A stretch of 58,887 nt of DNA from Colwellia echini (GCF_002843355.2 NZ_PJAI02000022.1:1-58887); one strand, 5' to 3'. Shown: positions 27,755-37,171, counted from the stretch's first letter. Numbers and translations: made by a program. Notes: a model not told the origin generated them from the sequence alone.

Positions 27755-28794
27755 GAGTATAAAGCCAACGCAGTCAAACAAGCAGCTTGGTGCTCAATTC
27801 CGATATTTGGGACTATGTTCTTAGTTATGTTTTCAGGGTAAAGTTGCAGTCCAAAAGTTTGGTTGGTTGCGGAAAATTCACTAACAAGAAAACTCAAATA
27901 ACTCAATTTAGTTTCGATATCATTACCTGGCATTTCACTTAATTTTAACCACTGTAAATCTCCCTGGCTTCCTTGATAGTGCTTAGAATAGTGTCCTTGC
28001 CCTTTAGCCAGAAGTTTCCAAGCCGTTCTCGACTTTGATTCACCTTGAACAAAACCTTTCAATTCAGAAAAATCATCAGTACCAGGAAGATTAGCCGTTT
28101 GAAAGCTGTCTATCGTGTTGTTTTCTTCTGATAGTCCTGATAGTTGATATTGCCCTGCTACTAAGCTTTTAGCTTTAGGATAAACAATAGCAAAATGACC
28201 AAAGTTTAATACCGTTTTACTTTTAAAAAAGCCTAACGAGTATTCACTAAAAACGGTTACTCTGCCTAAAAAATGTTTACCGCGTTTTGATGACTTATAC
28301 GCTAAGTTTATTGTTTGTAGACCTTGAACACACTGTTCAACTTTTTCTACCGAGCATTTAAGTGTTTTGTCAGTAAAGTGAATATTGATATCGTAATGGG
28401 GTTTATTTGCCATTATATTAATAGGAAAATACAGTATTTCTTCAACATAACCTTGCTGTGATGGCTGGCTTTGAAAACGTAATTGTGAAAAATTATAAAA
28501 ACTATGAAACATTATGGTAATAAATAAACTTGCCAGTAAATAACTGAAAAGCAAAATGATATTGTTTTGGTAATTAGTACCTAATAAAAATACTAAAACG
28601 ACAAAGCCTAAATAACATAAACCAAAACGCGTAGGATAAATCATGATGTTACGGCTATTTAAGCTATGCTCGCGCTGACAAGGAATTCGTTGTGATAGCC
28701 AATGTTCAAATTTTTTATGAAAATAATCTAGAACCGACTTAGGTACTAACTTGGAAAATAGATTAGGTAAGCTAAACAGCGCTAATACAGCCAT
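27751..28794 (-). CDS. DUF58 domain-containing membrane protein
   Basis: 347 residues with two hydrophobic helices near 55-95 and a cytoplasmic or periplasmic domain with the DUF58 (VWA-like) signature YPTRFGLCYLGFVV..., then LPGTDDFSELKGFVQGE and RTAWKLLAKGQG near residue 240-265. DUF58 proteins accompany MoxR ATPases and TgpA-like transglutaminases, as here; the trio spans 28.8-29.9 kb onwards with overlaps of 4 and a gap of 8 bases. Together they are thought to form an AAA+-driven chaperone or assembly system for membrane-linked targets; substrate unknown. Confidence 0.9.
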   Translation of the reverse strand: MAVLALFSLPNLFSKLVPKSVLDYFHKKFEHWLSQRIPCQREHSLNSRNIMIYPTRFGLCYLGFVVLVFLLGTNYQNNIILLFSYLLASLFITIMFHSFYNFSQLRFQSQPSQQGYVEEILYFPINIMANKPHYDINIHFTDKTLKCSVEKVEQCVQGLQTINLAYKSSKRGKHFLGRVTVFSEYSLGFFKSKTVLNFGHFAIVYPKAKSLVAGQYQLSGLSEENNTIDSFQTANLPGTDDFSELKGFVQGESKSRTAWKLLAKGQGHYSKHYQGSQGDLQWLKLSEMPGNDIETKLSYLSFLVSEFSATNQTFGLQLYPENITKNIVPNIGIEHQAACLTALALYS

Positions 28795-28802
28795 AATAAC
28801 GT

Positions 28803-29897
28803 CTACATATGACCTAGTGGATTTAACACATCTACATGTTTAAGTATTTGATTCGCAACCCGTGTTAAATCTGAATGACTGGCACCTAACTGTTGGCTTG
28901 GTTGCATCTCTAAACGATGCTGACAAACAACATAAAACACTGCTTGTACGTCATCAGGAAGAACGTAATCTCGATTATCAATAAAGGCCATTGCCTTTGC
29001 TGCTTGTAATAATGCCTTTGACGCACGTGGTGACAATGGCTTGCAACTAATTGGCTCGTTCATTTGGTTTGTGTGAAGAGTGCTAATGTTTGATGTGTAT
29101 GCGCTTCTGCTGACATGGCTTAAGGCAATAACATATTCCAGCACGTCATTAGATACTGATACCTGTGAAACAGCATCTTGCATAGTAATCAATTCGTTAT
29201 GATCAATTACCACTTCATTTTCAACAGGAGACTTTTTATCTCTTTGATTAGTACGCTGTGAAGTACTTAATAGGATCTTCTTCTCTGCTTTTAAATCAGG
29301 AAAGCCAAGTGACAACCGCATCATGAAGCGATCTAGTTGCGATTCAGGTAAAGGGTAAGTACCTGCATGAAATAGCGGGTTTTGTGTGGCAATAACAAAA
29401 AATGGCGTCGGTAACTCATGAGTTACTCCATCTATACTCACTTGATGCTCAGCCATTGCTTCTAATAATGCACTTTGCGTTTTAGGACTAGCGCGATTAA
29501 TTTCATCGGCAAGTACCACTTGATTAAAAATAGGTCCTTTGTGTAATTCAAAACGATTACTTTCTTTATCAAAAATTGAAAAACCGAGTACATCCGCAGG
29601 CAGCAAATCATTAGTAAATTGCGTGCGTTGGTAACTCAAACCTAAAGTGGTTGCCAACACATGAGACAAGGTGGTTTTTCCCATACCGGGTAAATCTTCA
29701 ATTAATAAGTGACCTTGTGCCAGAATACAGGCAAGAGCTAACTTACATTCTTTAGGCTTACCTAAAACAACACTTTCAATTTTAGTTAATATAGCAGCAA
29801 TAGACGTTTGGCTAGCTTGAACCTGGTCTGCTATCGATGATTGTGATTGAACGGATGAAGTAGTTGCGGATGAATTAGTTACTGGCGTTTGAGGCAT
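28803..29897 (-). CDS. MoxR family AAA+ ATPase
   Basis: 364-residue AAA+ ATPase. Walker A DLPGMGKTTLS near residue 70-80, Walker B VVLADEINRASPKTQSALLEAM near 130-150, then FFVIATQNPL and the LDRFMMRL sensor region, and C-terminal LSPRASKALLQAAKAMA with the typical MoxR Arg finger. Start ATG 29897 directly follows the U-tract of an intrinsic terminator and has no visible ribosome site; no other ATG, GTG or TTG exists before the Walker A. Heads the MoxR-DUF58-TgpA set. Confidence 0.93.
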   Translation of the reverse strand: MPQTPVTNSSATTSSVQSQSSIADQVQASQTSIAAILTKIESVVLGKPKECKLALACILAQGHLLIEDLPGMGKTTLSHVLATTLGLSYQRTQFTNDLLPADVLGFSIFDKESNRFELHKGPIFNQVVLADEINRASPKTQSALLEAMAEHQVSIDGVTHELPTPFFVIATQNPLFHAGTYPLPESQLDRFMMRLSLGFPDLKAEKKILLSTSQRTNQRDKKSPVENEVVIDHNELITMQDAVSQVSVSNDVLEYVIALSHVSRSAYTSNISTLHTNQMNEPISCKPLSPRASKALLQAAKAMAFIDNRDYVLPDDVQAVFYVVCQHRLEMQPSQQLGASHSDLTRVANQILKHVDVLNPLGHM

Positions 29898-29936
29898 AAA
29901 AAAACGTCTAATTAAAAAGAATTAATTAGACGTTTT
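29898..29936 (-). terminator. Strong intrinsic terminator of DAHP synthase, abutting the moxR start
   Basis: A perfect 15-bp stem (AAAACGTCTAATTAA at 29901-29915 with its complement at 29922-29936) runs, on the minus strand, into seven T that end immediately before the moxR ATG. Fits termination of the DAHP synthase transcript and leaves no room for a normal moxR leader. Confidence 0.9.
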
Positions 29937-29950
29937 AGCATGATTTCAAA

Positions 29951-30021
29951 CTAAAAGAAATGGTTAGCTTAGAACATATATAAGCTCTAAAAGAAATGGT
30001 TAGCTTAGAACATATATAAGC
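29951..30021. repeat. 36-bp tandem duplication just past the DAHP synthase stop
   Basis: A 36-base unit starting CTAAAAGAAATGGTTAGC (29951-29986) is repeated identically from 29987 to about 30021, nine bases beyond the stop codon at 30030. It lies between that stop and the terminator. Confidence 0.95.
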
Positions 30022-30029
30022 GACACAGA

Positions 30030-31088
30030 CTAGCTATTCGCTTTGCGACGATTAGCAACCGCATCATTTAATTGGCTTAATAAGGTTTCAGTGTCATTCC
30101 AACCAATACAGGCATCAGTGATACTTTTACCGTAAACTTCAACTTTACCGTCAACGATACTTTGATTACCTTCAACTAAATGGCTTTCAACCATTACACC
30201 GAAAATGTTTTCATTACCTTGACTGATTTGCTCACTCACATCGCTAGAAACAACCATTTGGTTTTCGAATTTTTTACTTGAGTTACCGTGACTAAAGTCG
30301 ATCATTATTTTAGTATTTAAATCTGAAGACGCTAATTGCTCAGTAACAGATTTAACACTTTCGCTGTCAAAGTTAGTTGTTTTTCCGCCACGTAAAATGA
30401 TATGACAATCACTATTACCTGTGGTTTCAACGATTGCTGCATGACCAAATTTATCTACTGATAAAAAATGATGTGACGCAGCAGCAGAGCCAATTGCATC
30501 AATTGCCACTTTAATTGTACCATCGGTACCATTTTTAAAACCTACAGGACAAGATAATCCTGAAGCTAACTCACGGTGAACTTGAGATTCAGTTGTACGC
30601 GCACCAATTGCGCCCCAACACATAAAATCAGCCATAAATTGTGGCGTGATCATATCTAAGAACTCACCCGCAGCAGGTAAACCCAACTCGTTTATATCAA
30701 GTAATAATTTACGACCAATACGTAAGCCATCGTTTAATTGAAAGCTATTATCCATATAAGGATCATTAATTAGCCCTTTCCAACCAACGGTAGTACGTGG
30801 TTTTTCAAAATAAACACGCATAACTACTTCTAAATTATCTTTATATTTTTCGCGTAATTTAACTAAGCGACCAGCATATTCCATCGCCGCAATAGGATCA
30901 TGAATAGAGCAAGGACCAATAACCACTAATAAGCGATCATCTTTACCTTTAAGAATATTATGGATTGCAGTTCTACCTGCAACAACTGATTGAGTAGCTT
31001 GCTCTGATGCAGGAAATCTTTCCAATAAAGCGATTGGTGGTAAAAGGTCTTTAATCTTGTTGATGCGTACATCGTCAGTTTGGTACAT
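30030..31088 (-). CDS. aroG: 3-deoxy-7-phosphoheptulonate (DAHP) synthase, class I
   Basis: Condenses phosphoenolpyruvate and erythrose 4-phosphate, first step of the shikimate pathway. The 352-residue length fits AroF/G/H (348-356 in E. coli). Motifs: VVIGPCSIHDP near residue 60, MRVYFEKPRTTVGWKG near residue 100, GAIGARTTESQVHRELASG, FKNGTDGT, and GKSITDACIGW near the C-terminus. Which feedback type (Phe, Tyr or Trp) it is cannot be told by eye, so the symbol is generic. Upstream AGAGAG is a ribosome site; no leader peptide was found. Isolated on the minus strand between the DUF5062-like gene and MoxR. Confidence 0.95.
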   Translation of the reverse strand: MYQTDDVRINKIKDLLPPIALLERFPASEQATQSVVAGRTAIHNILKGKDDRLLVVIGPCSIHDPIAAMEYAGRLVKLREKYKDNLEVVMRVYFEKPRTTVGWKGLINDPYMDNSFQLNDGLRIGRKLLLDINELGLPAAGEFLDMITPQFMADFMCWGAIGARTTESQVHRELASGLSCPVGFKNGTDGTIKVAIDAIGSAAASHHFLSVDKFGHAAIVETTGNSDCHIILRGGKTTNFDSESVKSVTEQLASSDLNTKIMIDFSHGNSSKKFENQMVVSSDVSEQISQGNENIFGVMVESHLVEGNQSIVDGKVEVYGKSITDACIGWNDTETLLSQLNDAVANRRKANS

Positions 31089-31501
31089 AATTGGCTCTCT
31101 GCTGCTATTTATTGCTATTAATATCTAGTAAAAATACCAATCGAATAAATATGTTGTCACTGTTGCTGGTTAAAATTAACAAGTTTGCGTTGATTTCAAT
31201 CGCAATAGCCCGCTATTACTCAATGAATAACCCGCTCTTGTTTGTTTTAGACGGCAATAATAAAACAGTTATTATTAACGAAATGGTATTACTTAAAATT
31301 TAGACGGTAATTTACCAGTCTTGGTAGGCTAATGCCACGAAAAACTACGGTAATAACTATTTTTCAATTTTATTTAAGCGTGTTGAAATACGTTTTTAAA
31401 GGTTTGCGTTATGCTTACCGTTTAAAACTGTTGATTAGATCGTATTAAATAACACTTCTTAATACTGGTTATTTATTCGCTTCTGATGAATTACAGATTA
31501 A
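31089..31501. other. Intergenic region upstream of DAHP synthase
   Basis: 413 bases without a supported gene. Two 11-base direct repeats, AATAGCCCGCT (31204-31214) and AATAACCCGCT (31226-31236), are 22 bases apart, that is about two helical turns. They may bind a regulator. No attenuator or TyrR box was recognised by eye. Confidence 0.5.
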
Positions 31502-31762
31502 TTATTTCAGTAATGCATGCCCTTCAGGCAATTGTTTAGCAATCCATAACGCGAGTTTGTGTTTCATATTGGGTTGATCTTCATTGTCTATTGCTAAGGG
31601 ATGAATAAGTTTGTCGTTAACTAATAACCGATATAAGCTTTCAATCTTTTCTTTGGCGGAATTTGTAGGATCAAAATTTTTATAACCGCGGTTAACCGCA
31701 TAACTCTCACCAATTAAAATGGCTTTTTTAAGTAATTCAGCTTCATTTTTCAATTTTTTCAT
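31502..31762 (-). CDS. DUF5062-like small protein
   Basis: An 86-residue soluble, mostly helical protein of unknown function: MKKLKNEAELLKKAILIGES, a central FDPTNSAKEKIESLYRLLV and a C-terminal KLALWIAKQLPEGHALLK. I match it from memory to DUF5062, found in Vibrio and Shewanella relatives; this needs confirmation. Own promoter; not clearly linked to the neighbours. Confidence 0.7.
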   Translation of the reverse strand: MKKLKNEAELLKKAILIGESYAVNRGYKNFDPTNSAKEKIESLYRLLVNDKLIHPLAIDNEDQPNMKHKLALWIAKQLPEGHALLK

Positions 31763-32068
31763 TGGGTAATAACCTTATCATAGTAACTGTCTGTTTACTT
31801 TGCTAACACCATGCTTTAAATACAATTAAAATACAATAGCCGATGCTAGATAACCATAGAAAAACACTTAAAACTCTCACGATGCTAATTTTGTAAAAAT
31901 AATGATTAATATTTATTAAAATCATGCTTGTTTTTATCGTTATTTGGTCTAATTACATTCCCTTAAAACTGACTTATGTATATACTGCACGCCATTAATA
32001 AAAAAGTTGCATAAGCTGATTTCCATTCAGCATCATCTATTAAAAATACTGGTAATGATTAATACGTA
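31763..32068. other. Intergenic region between divergent small genes
   Basis: 306 AT-rich bases. An imperfect inverted repeat ATGATT...AATCAT lies at 31902-31925. Otherwise nothing recognised; promoters of the two divergent small genes are expected here. Confidence 0.4.
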
Positions 32069-32353
32069 ATGACTTTCAATAAGCTCTTATTCTTATTGTA
32101 TTTTTTATTATGCTTTTGCTCAATTAGCACAAGTAATGCGCAACCCTGCGCAACAGAAATTAACTTACCAAGTAGTGTGTATTGTCAATTTGAGGTTGAG
32201 GATGATCATGAACTGCCTCTGCCATTAAATGAACGCCATCATGTATCTCCACTTAATAGATTTCACGATACTGTTACCTATCTGCCAATAACAACCTGCT
32301 CTACACAAGGCTTCACTTGTAGTAATCGCGGACCACCAATACACTTTATTTAG
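32069..32353 (+). CDS. Small secreted protein of unknown function
   Basis: 94 residues. The first 24 form a clear signal peptide (hydrophobic LLFLLYFLLCFCSI, then STSNAQ). The mature part starts about QPCATEIN and contains four Cys (two near the start and two in the ending TTCSTQGFTCSNRGP), suggesting disulfides in the periplasm, plus a His pair (ERHHV). It precedes nhaD by 153 bases on the same strand. I do not recognise the family. Ribosome site is weak, so the gene itself is only moderately sure. Confidence 0.55.
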   Translation: MTFNKLLFLLYFLLCFCSISTSNAQPCATEINLPSSVYCQFEVEDDHELPLPLNERHHVSPLNRFHDTVTYLPITTCSTQGFTCSNRGPPIHFI

Positions 32354-32506
32354 TCACCCTTTTTAAAGTAACACCTGTACTTTAAAGCCAATAATGCACT
32401 CATTTTCAGTGTTTATTTGACTTAGTACTTCCTTTAACAGGCTTAACCCACTTATTGTTGTATATATGGGTAGTGAGCCTTAAAATTTATTTAGTAGCCA
32501 TAAATT

Positions 32507-33754
32507 ATGATTAATAACGTTATTCTATTTCTAGTTGTCATCAGTTTTGTGATGATAATCATCGAAGATGTGATCCACATTAACAAAGCCAAAACAACAT
32601 TATTCTTCGGAACACTATGTTGGATCCTCGCTTTTATTTTTCCTATCCATAACAACTCTGCAGCTGAAACCAGTCATCAACTCAATGAAAATTTGCTAGA
32701 GATAGCGACCTTGTGGTTATTTTTAATGTCCGCGATGACTTTTGTGGCCTACTTAAATAGCAAGGGGTTTATCTCAGCTTTAGTGCAACGTGTATTGCCA
32801 ACCTCTATATCTGAACGCGGCTTAATGTTTGTTATTGCAATATTTGCCTTTGTCTTTTCATCATTTGCCGATAACGTTACCGCAACGTTGGTATCGATTA
32901 CCGTAGTAATGAATTTGCAATTAGAGGTCAAAAAACGCCTAAAATACGCCACTTTAATCATATTCGCAGTTAACAGTGGTGGTGTTTCGTTAATCACGGG
33001 CGATGTAACTACATTAATGATTTTCTTAGAAGATAAAGTGACTATTTCTAATTTATTATTATTAGTTATCCCTTCATTTTTAGGGGTTTTAACCTTAGCA
33101 ACACTATTGTCGTTGAAGCTTAAAGGTCAAGTCACACTTGCTAAAACACGTATTAAAATAGAAAAATCAGATATTATAATTGCACTTATTTTTGTATCGA
33201 CAATTTCAGGCACATTATTAGCTAATGTGATTTTTCAAATCCCGCCTGTGTTAACTTTCCTATTTGGATTATCGATTATGTTTTTAGTGGCAAATATTTT
33301 GCCTAATAGAAATAAAAATCATGATGTTTTAAATTATGTTCGTGAAGTTGAGTTTGACGCCCTACTTTTCTTTTTAGGCGTGTTACTACTAGTAGGTATT
33401 TTAAAAGAAATTGGCGTATTAAACGGCTTTACTGAAATGTACCAACATTTCCCACCTATTGCGGTTAACTATGTCGTTGGGTTTATGTCGTCAATTATAG
33501 ATAACGTACCATTAACAGCCGCTTTATTAAAATCTGGCGTTGATATGAAAGTAACAGAATGGTTGATGCTAACTTATGCAACAGGTGTTGGGGGTTCAAT
33601 TTTAGTAATTGGCTCAGCTGCTGGTATAATTGCAATGAGTAAAGTAAAAGAGCTAAACTTCATTAGCTATTTACGTAACGCACTTTATTTAATTATTGCT
33701 TATACCGTTGGTTATATCGGCGTATATTTTGCCGCTAATTGGGCGCTTGCTTAA
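32507..33754 (+). CDS. nhaD: NhaD-type Na+/H+ antiporter
   Basis: Inner-membrane ion-transporter-family antiporter, 415 residues, with ten or more hydrophobic segments. Recognised from EDVIHINKAKTTLFFGT, the SSFADNVTATLVSI segment near residue 120 and the NSGGVSLITGDVTTLMI segment near 160, plus the repeat-like SSIIDNVPLTAALLKSG near residue 330 and GVGGSILVIGSAAGI. Exports Na+ or Li+ at alkaline pH; suits a marine cell. Terminator follows at 33838. Confidence 0.93.
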   Translation: MINNVILFLVVISFVMIIIEDVIHINKAKTTLFFGTLCWILAFIFPIHNNSAAETSHQLNENLLEIATLWLFLMSAMTFVAYLNSKGFISALVQRVLPTSISERGLMFVIAIFAFVFSSFADNVTATLVSITVVMNLQLEVKKRLKYATLIIFAVNSGGVSLITGDVTTLMIFLEDKVTISNLLLLVIPSFLGVLTLATLLSLKLKGQVTLAKTRIKIEKSDIIIALIFVSTISGTLLANVIFQIPPVLTFLFGLSIMFLVANILPNRNKNHDVLNYVREVEFDALLFFLGVLLLVGILKEIGVLNGFTEMYQHFPPIAVNYVVGFMSSIIDNVPLTAALLKSGVDMKVTEWLMLTYATGVGGSILVIGSAAGIIAMSKVKELNFISYLRNALYLIIAYTVGYIGVYFAANWALA

Positions 33755-33837
33755 TCCTTGAATTCAAGAATCCTTAAATATATAACGCATACGTATAATT
33801 AATTATATGTGATGAGTTATACATAAACACCTATCAA

Positions 33838-33870
33838 TGCAGGTAACTTAGCAAGGTTACCTGCATTTTT
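33838..33870 (+). terminator. Intrinsic terminator of nhaD
   Basis: Stem TGCAGGTAAC / GTTACCTGCA (33838-33847, 33856-33865), 8-base loop, then five T. Confidence 0.93.
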
Positions 33871-33913
33871 ATTACAATCCCTTTCTACTCCAATCTAACC
33901 TTCTATACTAGAT

Positions 33914-34109
33914 AACCTGAATTCGGGATAAGCAAAATGCTACAACAGCGCTAATTATGCGTATTTCTGCGTTGTGAAAACTCCCAATAACCAGTTATTG
34001 GCTTCGTTTTCTCGCCTTGAACTACGAATAATTAAAACTATTGTAGAGGTGTAACAATAACTAATTGATATTATTAGGTTATATATATTCATTATCCCGA
34101 GTTCAGGTT
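33914..34109 (+). mobile_element. Family A miniature inverted-repeat element (196 bp)
   Basis: Starts AACCTGAATTCGGGATAA and ends with the inverted TTATCCCGAGTTCAGGTT. The four-base AGAT lies on both sides (33910-33913 and 34110-34113), a probable target duplication. The interior has a conserved block also seen at 58304-58512 (for example TACAACAGC). No ORF. Confidence 0.85.
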
Positions 34110-34335
34110 AGATACTCTCAAAAGCATAACTCAACTTTAACTAGCCTGTGCTAAATTTCAAATAGCATTCAACTATTGTTACAAAAGCTTAAAAAAAATT
34201 ATTGTTATTAGCTATTTAAAAGCATAAATTGAGCTTCATATTGCTCGCTTCATATCGCTTATTTATTACTTATTACTGACAAATTAGCCAATAATTATAT
34301 AAAGCAAATATATAATTCTAAATTCGGAGATTACT

Positions 34336-35226
34336 ATGTCACAACAACTTAAAAATGATATCCCACAAGAAGCATTTGATTGGTACGACGAATATGCACA
34401 CGGCATGATTGACCGTCGCTCCTTCATGAAAAAGTTAGGCACACTCGTCGCTATTGGTTATTCAATGACATTATTAACCTCGGCATTATTGCCTAATTAT
34501 GCGTTAGCTGAACAAGTGTCGTTTAATGATGCTGATATAAAAGCCACTTATGCTACCTTTGATTCACCACTAGGTCATGGTAAAGGACAAGGCTATTTAG
34601 TTACGCCAACTAATAAAACAGGTAAATTACCCGTGGTATTGGTTATTCATGAAAACCGCGGGCTTAATCCTTATATAAAAGATGTAGCACGCAGATTAGC
34701 TAAACAGGGTTTCATCGCTTTTGCTCCGGATGCTTTATATCCATTAGGTGGATATCCTGGTAATGATGATGAAGGTAAAGCGATGCAAAAGAGTTTGGAT
34801 AAATCAAAAATTCAGCAAGACTTTGTTGCCGCAGCCAACTTTTTGAAAAACCAACCAAACAGTAATGGCAAACTCGGTGCTGTTGGTTTTTGCTTTGGTG
34901 GCTATATTGTAAACTATCTTGCCGCAGCTCAGCCTAACTTACTGTCAGCTGGAGTACCTTTTTATGGTACACCTGCCAGCAAAGAGCTTAGAAAAAATAT
35001 AAAAGCACCACTAATGGTGCAACTTGGTGAACTTGATCAACGTGTTAACAATACTTGGCCAGAATATGAAACAGACTTGATAACTTTTAATGTACCTTAT
35101 CAAATGTTTATGTATAAAAATGCCAATCACGGTTTTCATAATGACTCTACTAGCCGTTATGATAAGGAAAATGCTGAGTTAGCTTGGACTAGAACCTTGG
35201 CATTTTTTAACGAAAATTTAAATTAG
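34336..35226 (+). CDS. Tat-exported dienelactone hydrolase family protein
   Basis: Alpha/beta hydrolase of the YghX/dienelactone hydrolase type, 296 residues. A twin-arginine signal DRRSFMKKLG (26-35) precedes a hydrophobic run that ends near ALAEQ, so the enzyme should be exported folded. The catalytic triad fits: Cys186 in GFCFGGY, Asp in GELDQRV and His in NHGFH. Substrate unknown. Good ribosome site GGAG before ATG 34336. Followed by AsnB but with 222 bases between. Confidence 0.88.
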   Translation: MSQQLKNDIPQEAFDWYDEYAHGMIDRRSFMKKLGTLVAIGYSMTLLTSALLPNYALAEQVSFNDADIKATYATFDSPLGHGKGQGYLVTPTNKTGKLPVVLVIHENRGLNPYIKDVARRLAKQGFIAFAPDALYPLGGYPGNDDEGKAMQKSLDKSKIQQDFVAAANFLKNQPNSNGKLGAVGFCFGGYIVNYLAAAQPNLLSAGVPFYGTPASKELRKNIKAPLMVQLGELDQRVNNTWPEYETDLITFNVPYQMFMYKNANHGFHNDSTSRYDKENAELAWTRTLAFFNENLN

Positions 35227-35448
35227 GTTGAGTTAATAACTAACCTATTTGGTAAATATTTCTAAGATGATAGCTATAATAAGAGTATTTTTAGCCTTAA
35301 GTGCAAAAACTTCACTCATAGCTATTGATTTTTTTTCTCAACCTGTCACTCTACACCCACTCAATATTTATTAAATATACCTTATTAAGGTTTAATGAAT
35401 ACTTAGTCCACAATTCAATTCAACAATAATTAAAGGAGTAGCGCTTCA

Positions 35449-37113
35449 ATGTGTTCGATCTTTGGTATATTAGATATAAAAACAGGTGCTGATGCACTTC
35501 GTCCTCAAGCGTTAGAATATTCTCGTTTATTACGTCACCGTGGTCCAGATTGGTCAGGAATTTACAGTAACGATCATGCTATTTTAGTACATGAACGTTT
35601 ATCAATTGTTGATACTGAACACGGCGCTCAACCATTATATAACAAAGACAAAACTAACGTTTTAGCTGTTAATGGTGAAATTTATAACCATAAAACTTTA
35701 GCAAGTGAATTAAACGTAGATTACGAATTTCAAACGGCATCTGATTGTGAAGTGATTTTACCTTTATATGAAGAATTTGGTGTTGAATTTGTAGATAAAT
35801 TACAAGGTATGTTCGCTTTTTGTTTATATAATTCAAAAGACAATAGTTACCTTATTGCACGTGACCATATTGGTATTATCCCTTTATACACAGGCTACGA
35901 TGCCGAAGGTAACTTCTACGTTGCTTCAGAAATGAAAGCCTTAATGCCTATTTGTAAAACAGTATCTGAATTCCCTCCAGGGCATATTTTAGATAGTCGC
36001 GTTGGCGAACTTAAAAAGTATTACAAACGTAACTGGCAAGATTACGCAGCAATTAAAGATAACACCACAAGCAAAACTAAGATTCGTGAAGCGTTAGAAG
36101 AGTCTGTCAAAAGTCACTTAATGACTGATGTTCCTTACGGTGTATTGTTATCTGGTGGTTTAGATTCTTCATTAATTTCTGCAATCACGCAAAAATTTGC
36201 TGCTCGTCGTGTTGAAGACAATGACCTAGCTGAAGCTTGGTGGCCAAAAGTTCACTCTTTTGCATGTGGCTTAGCAGGCTCTCCTGATTTAGTTGCGGCT
36301 AAAACTGTTGCTGATAGTATTGGTACTACACATCACAGTGTTATTTTTACCGAACAAGAAGGTATTGATGCACTTAAAGAAGTTATCTATCACTTAGAAA
36401 CTTACGATGTAACAACCATTCGTGCTTCTACTCCTATGTATTTAATGGCGCGTAAAATTAAAGCCATGGGTATTAAAATGGTACTTTCGGGTGAAGGTGC
36501 TGATGAAATATTTGGCGGTTACTTATACTTCCATAAAGCGCCAAACGCTCAAGAATTCCATGAAGAGTTATTACGCAAACTTGACAGATTACATAAATTT
36601 GACTGTTTACGTGCTAACAAATCAATGTCTGCTTGGGGTATTGAAGCCCGCGTACCATTCTTAGATAAAAACTTTATGGATGTTGCGATGCGCATCAACC
36701 CTCAAGATAAGATGTGTGGTAACGGTAAAATGGAAAAAGCTATTTTACGTGAATCTTTTGAAGGTTATTTACCAAAAGAAATTTTATGGCGTCAAAAAGA
36801 GCAGTTCTCTGATGGTGTTGGTTACTCATGGATTGACGGCTTAAAAGCGCATGTTGAATCATTAGTTACTGATCAGCAGCTTGAAAATGCTCATATTAGA
36901 TTCCCAGTAAATACCCCTGATAACAAAGAAGGTTATTACTACCGCACTATTTTTGAAGAAAAATACCCATTAGCAACCGCTGCTGATTGTGTTATTGGTG
37001 GCAAATCTGTTGCTTGTAGTACTGAAGAAGCTTTAGCTTGGGATGAAAGCTTTAGAAGTAACGCAGATCCATCAGGTCGTGCTGTATTAAGTGTACATAA
37101 CGAAAGTTATTAA
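35449..37113 (+). CDS. asnB: Asparagine synthase B (glutamine-hydrolysing)
   Basis: Makes Asn from Asp, ATP and glutamine (or ammonia). 554 residues, the same as E. coli AsnB. N-terminal MCSIFGI with Cys2 as nucleophile; glutaminase domain with RHRGPDWSG and NGEIYNH; synthetase domain with LLSGGLDSSLIS near residue 235 (ATP pyrophosphatase loop) and SGEGADEIFGGY near 345. Strong AAAGGAG ribosome site. Ends before a clear terminator. Confidence 0.97.
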   Translation: MCSIFGILDIKTGADALRPQALEYSRLLRHRGPDWSGIYSNDHAILVHERLSIVDTEHGAQPLYNKDKTNVLAVNGEIYNHKTLASELNVDYEFQTASDCEVILPLYEEFGVEFVDKLQGMFAFCLYNSKDNSYLIARDHIGIIPLYTGYDAEGNFYVASEMKALMPICKTVSEFPPGHILDSRVGELKKYYKRNWQDYAAIKDNTTSKTKIREALEESVKSHLMTDVPYGVLLSGGLDSSLISAITQKFAARRVEDNDLAEAWWPKVHSFACGLAGSPDLVAAKTVADSIGTTHHSVIFTEQEGIDALKEVIYHLETYDVTTIRASTPMYLMARKIKAMGIKMVLSGEGADEIFGGYLYFHKAPNAQEFHEELLRKLDRLHKFDCLRANKSMSAWGIEARVPFLDKNFMDVAMRINPQDKMCGNGKMEKAILRESFEGYLPKEILWRQKEQFSDGVGYSWIDGLKAHVESLVTDQQLENAHIRFPVNTPDNKEGYYYRTIFEEKYPLATAADCVIGGKSVACSTEEALAWDESFRSNADPSGRAVLSVHNESY

Positions 37114-37171
37114 CTCCTATAATAAATAACAGCGCTATCAATTCTCTGTTATTTAAAGAAGTAATACTTTC

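Larger units (their letters stand above)
33755..34335. other. Intergenic region after nhaD
   Basis: 581 bases holding the nhaD terminator, a complete family A element (33914-34109) and about 225 AT-rich bases that should contain the promoter of the dienelactone-hydrolase gene. No other gene is visible. Confidence 0.7.

Noticed and set aside
29951..30021. CRISPR-like array
   Set aside because: Only two adjacent 36-bp copies without spacers; it is a simple tandem duplication. No CRISPR array or cas gene occurs in the window.
31126..31326. A third family B element with TACCAATCG and CTTGGTA ends
   Set aside because: Only the outer six bases agree; the inner ends do not pair and there is no TAA flank.
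31089..31501. Attenuator leader peptide for DAHP synthase
   Set aside because: No minus-strand short frame rich in Phe, Tyr or Trp with a following terminator/antiterminator was found.
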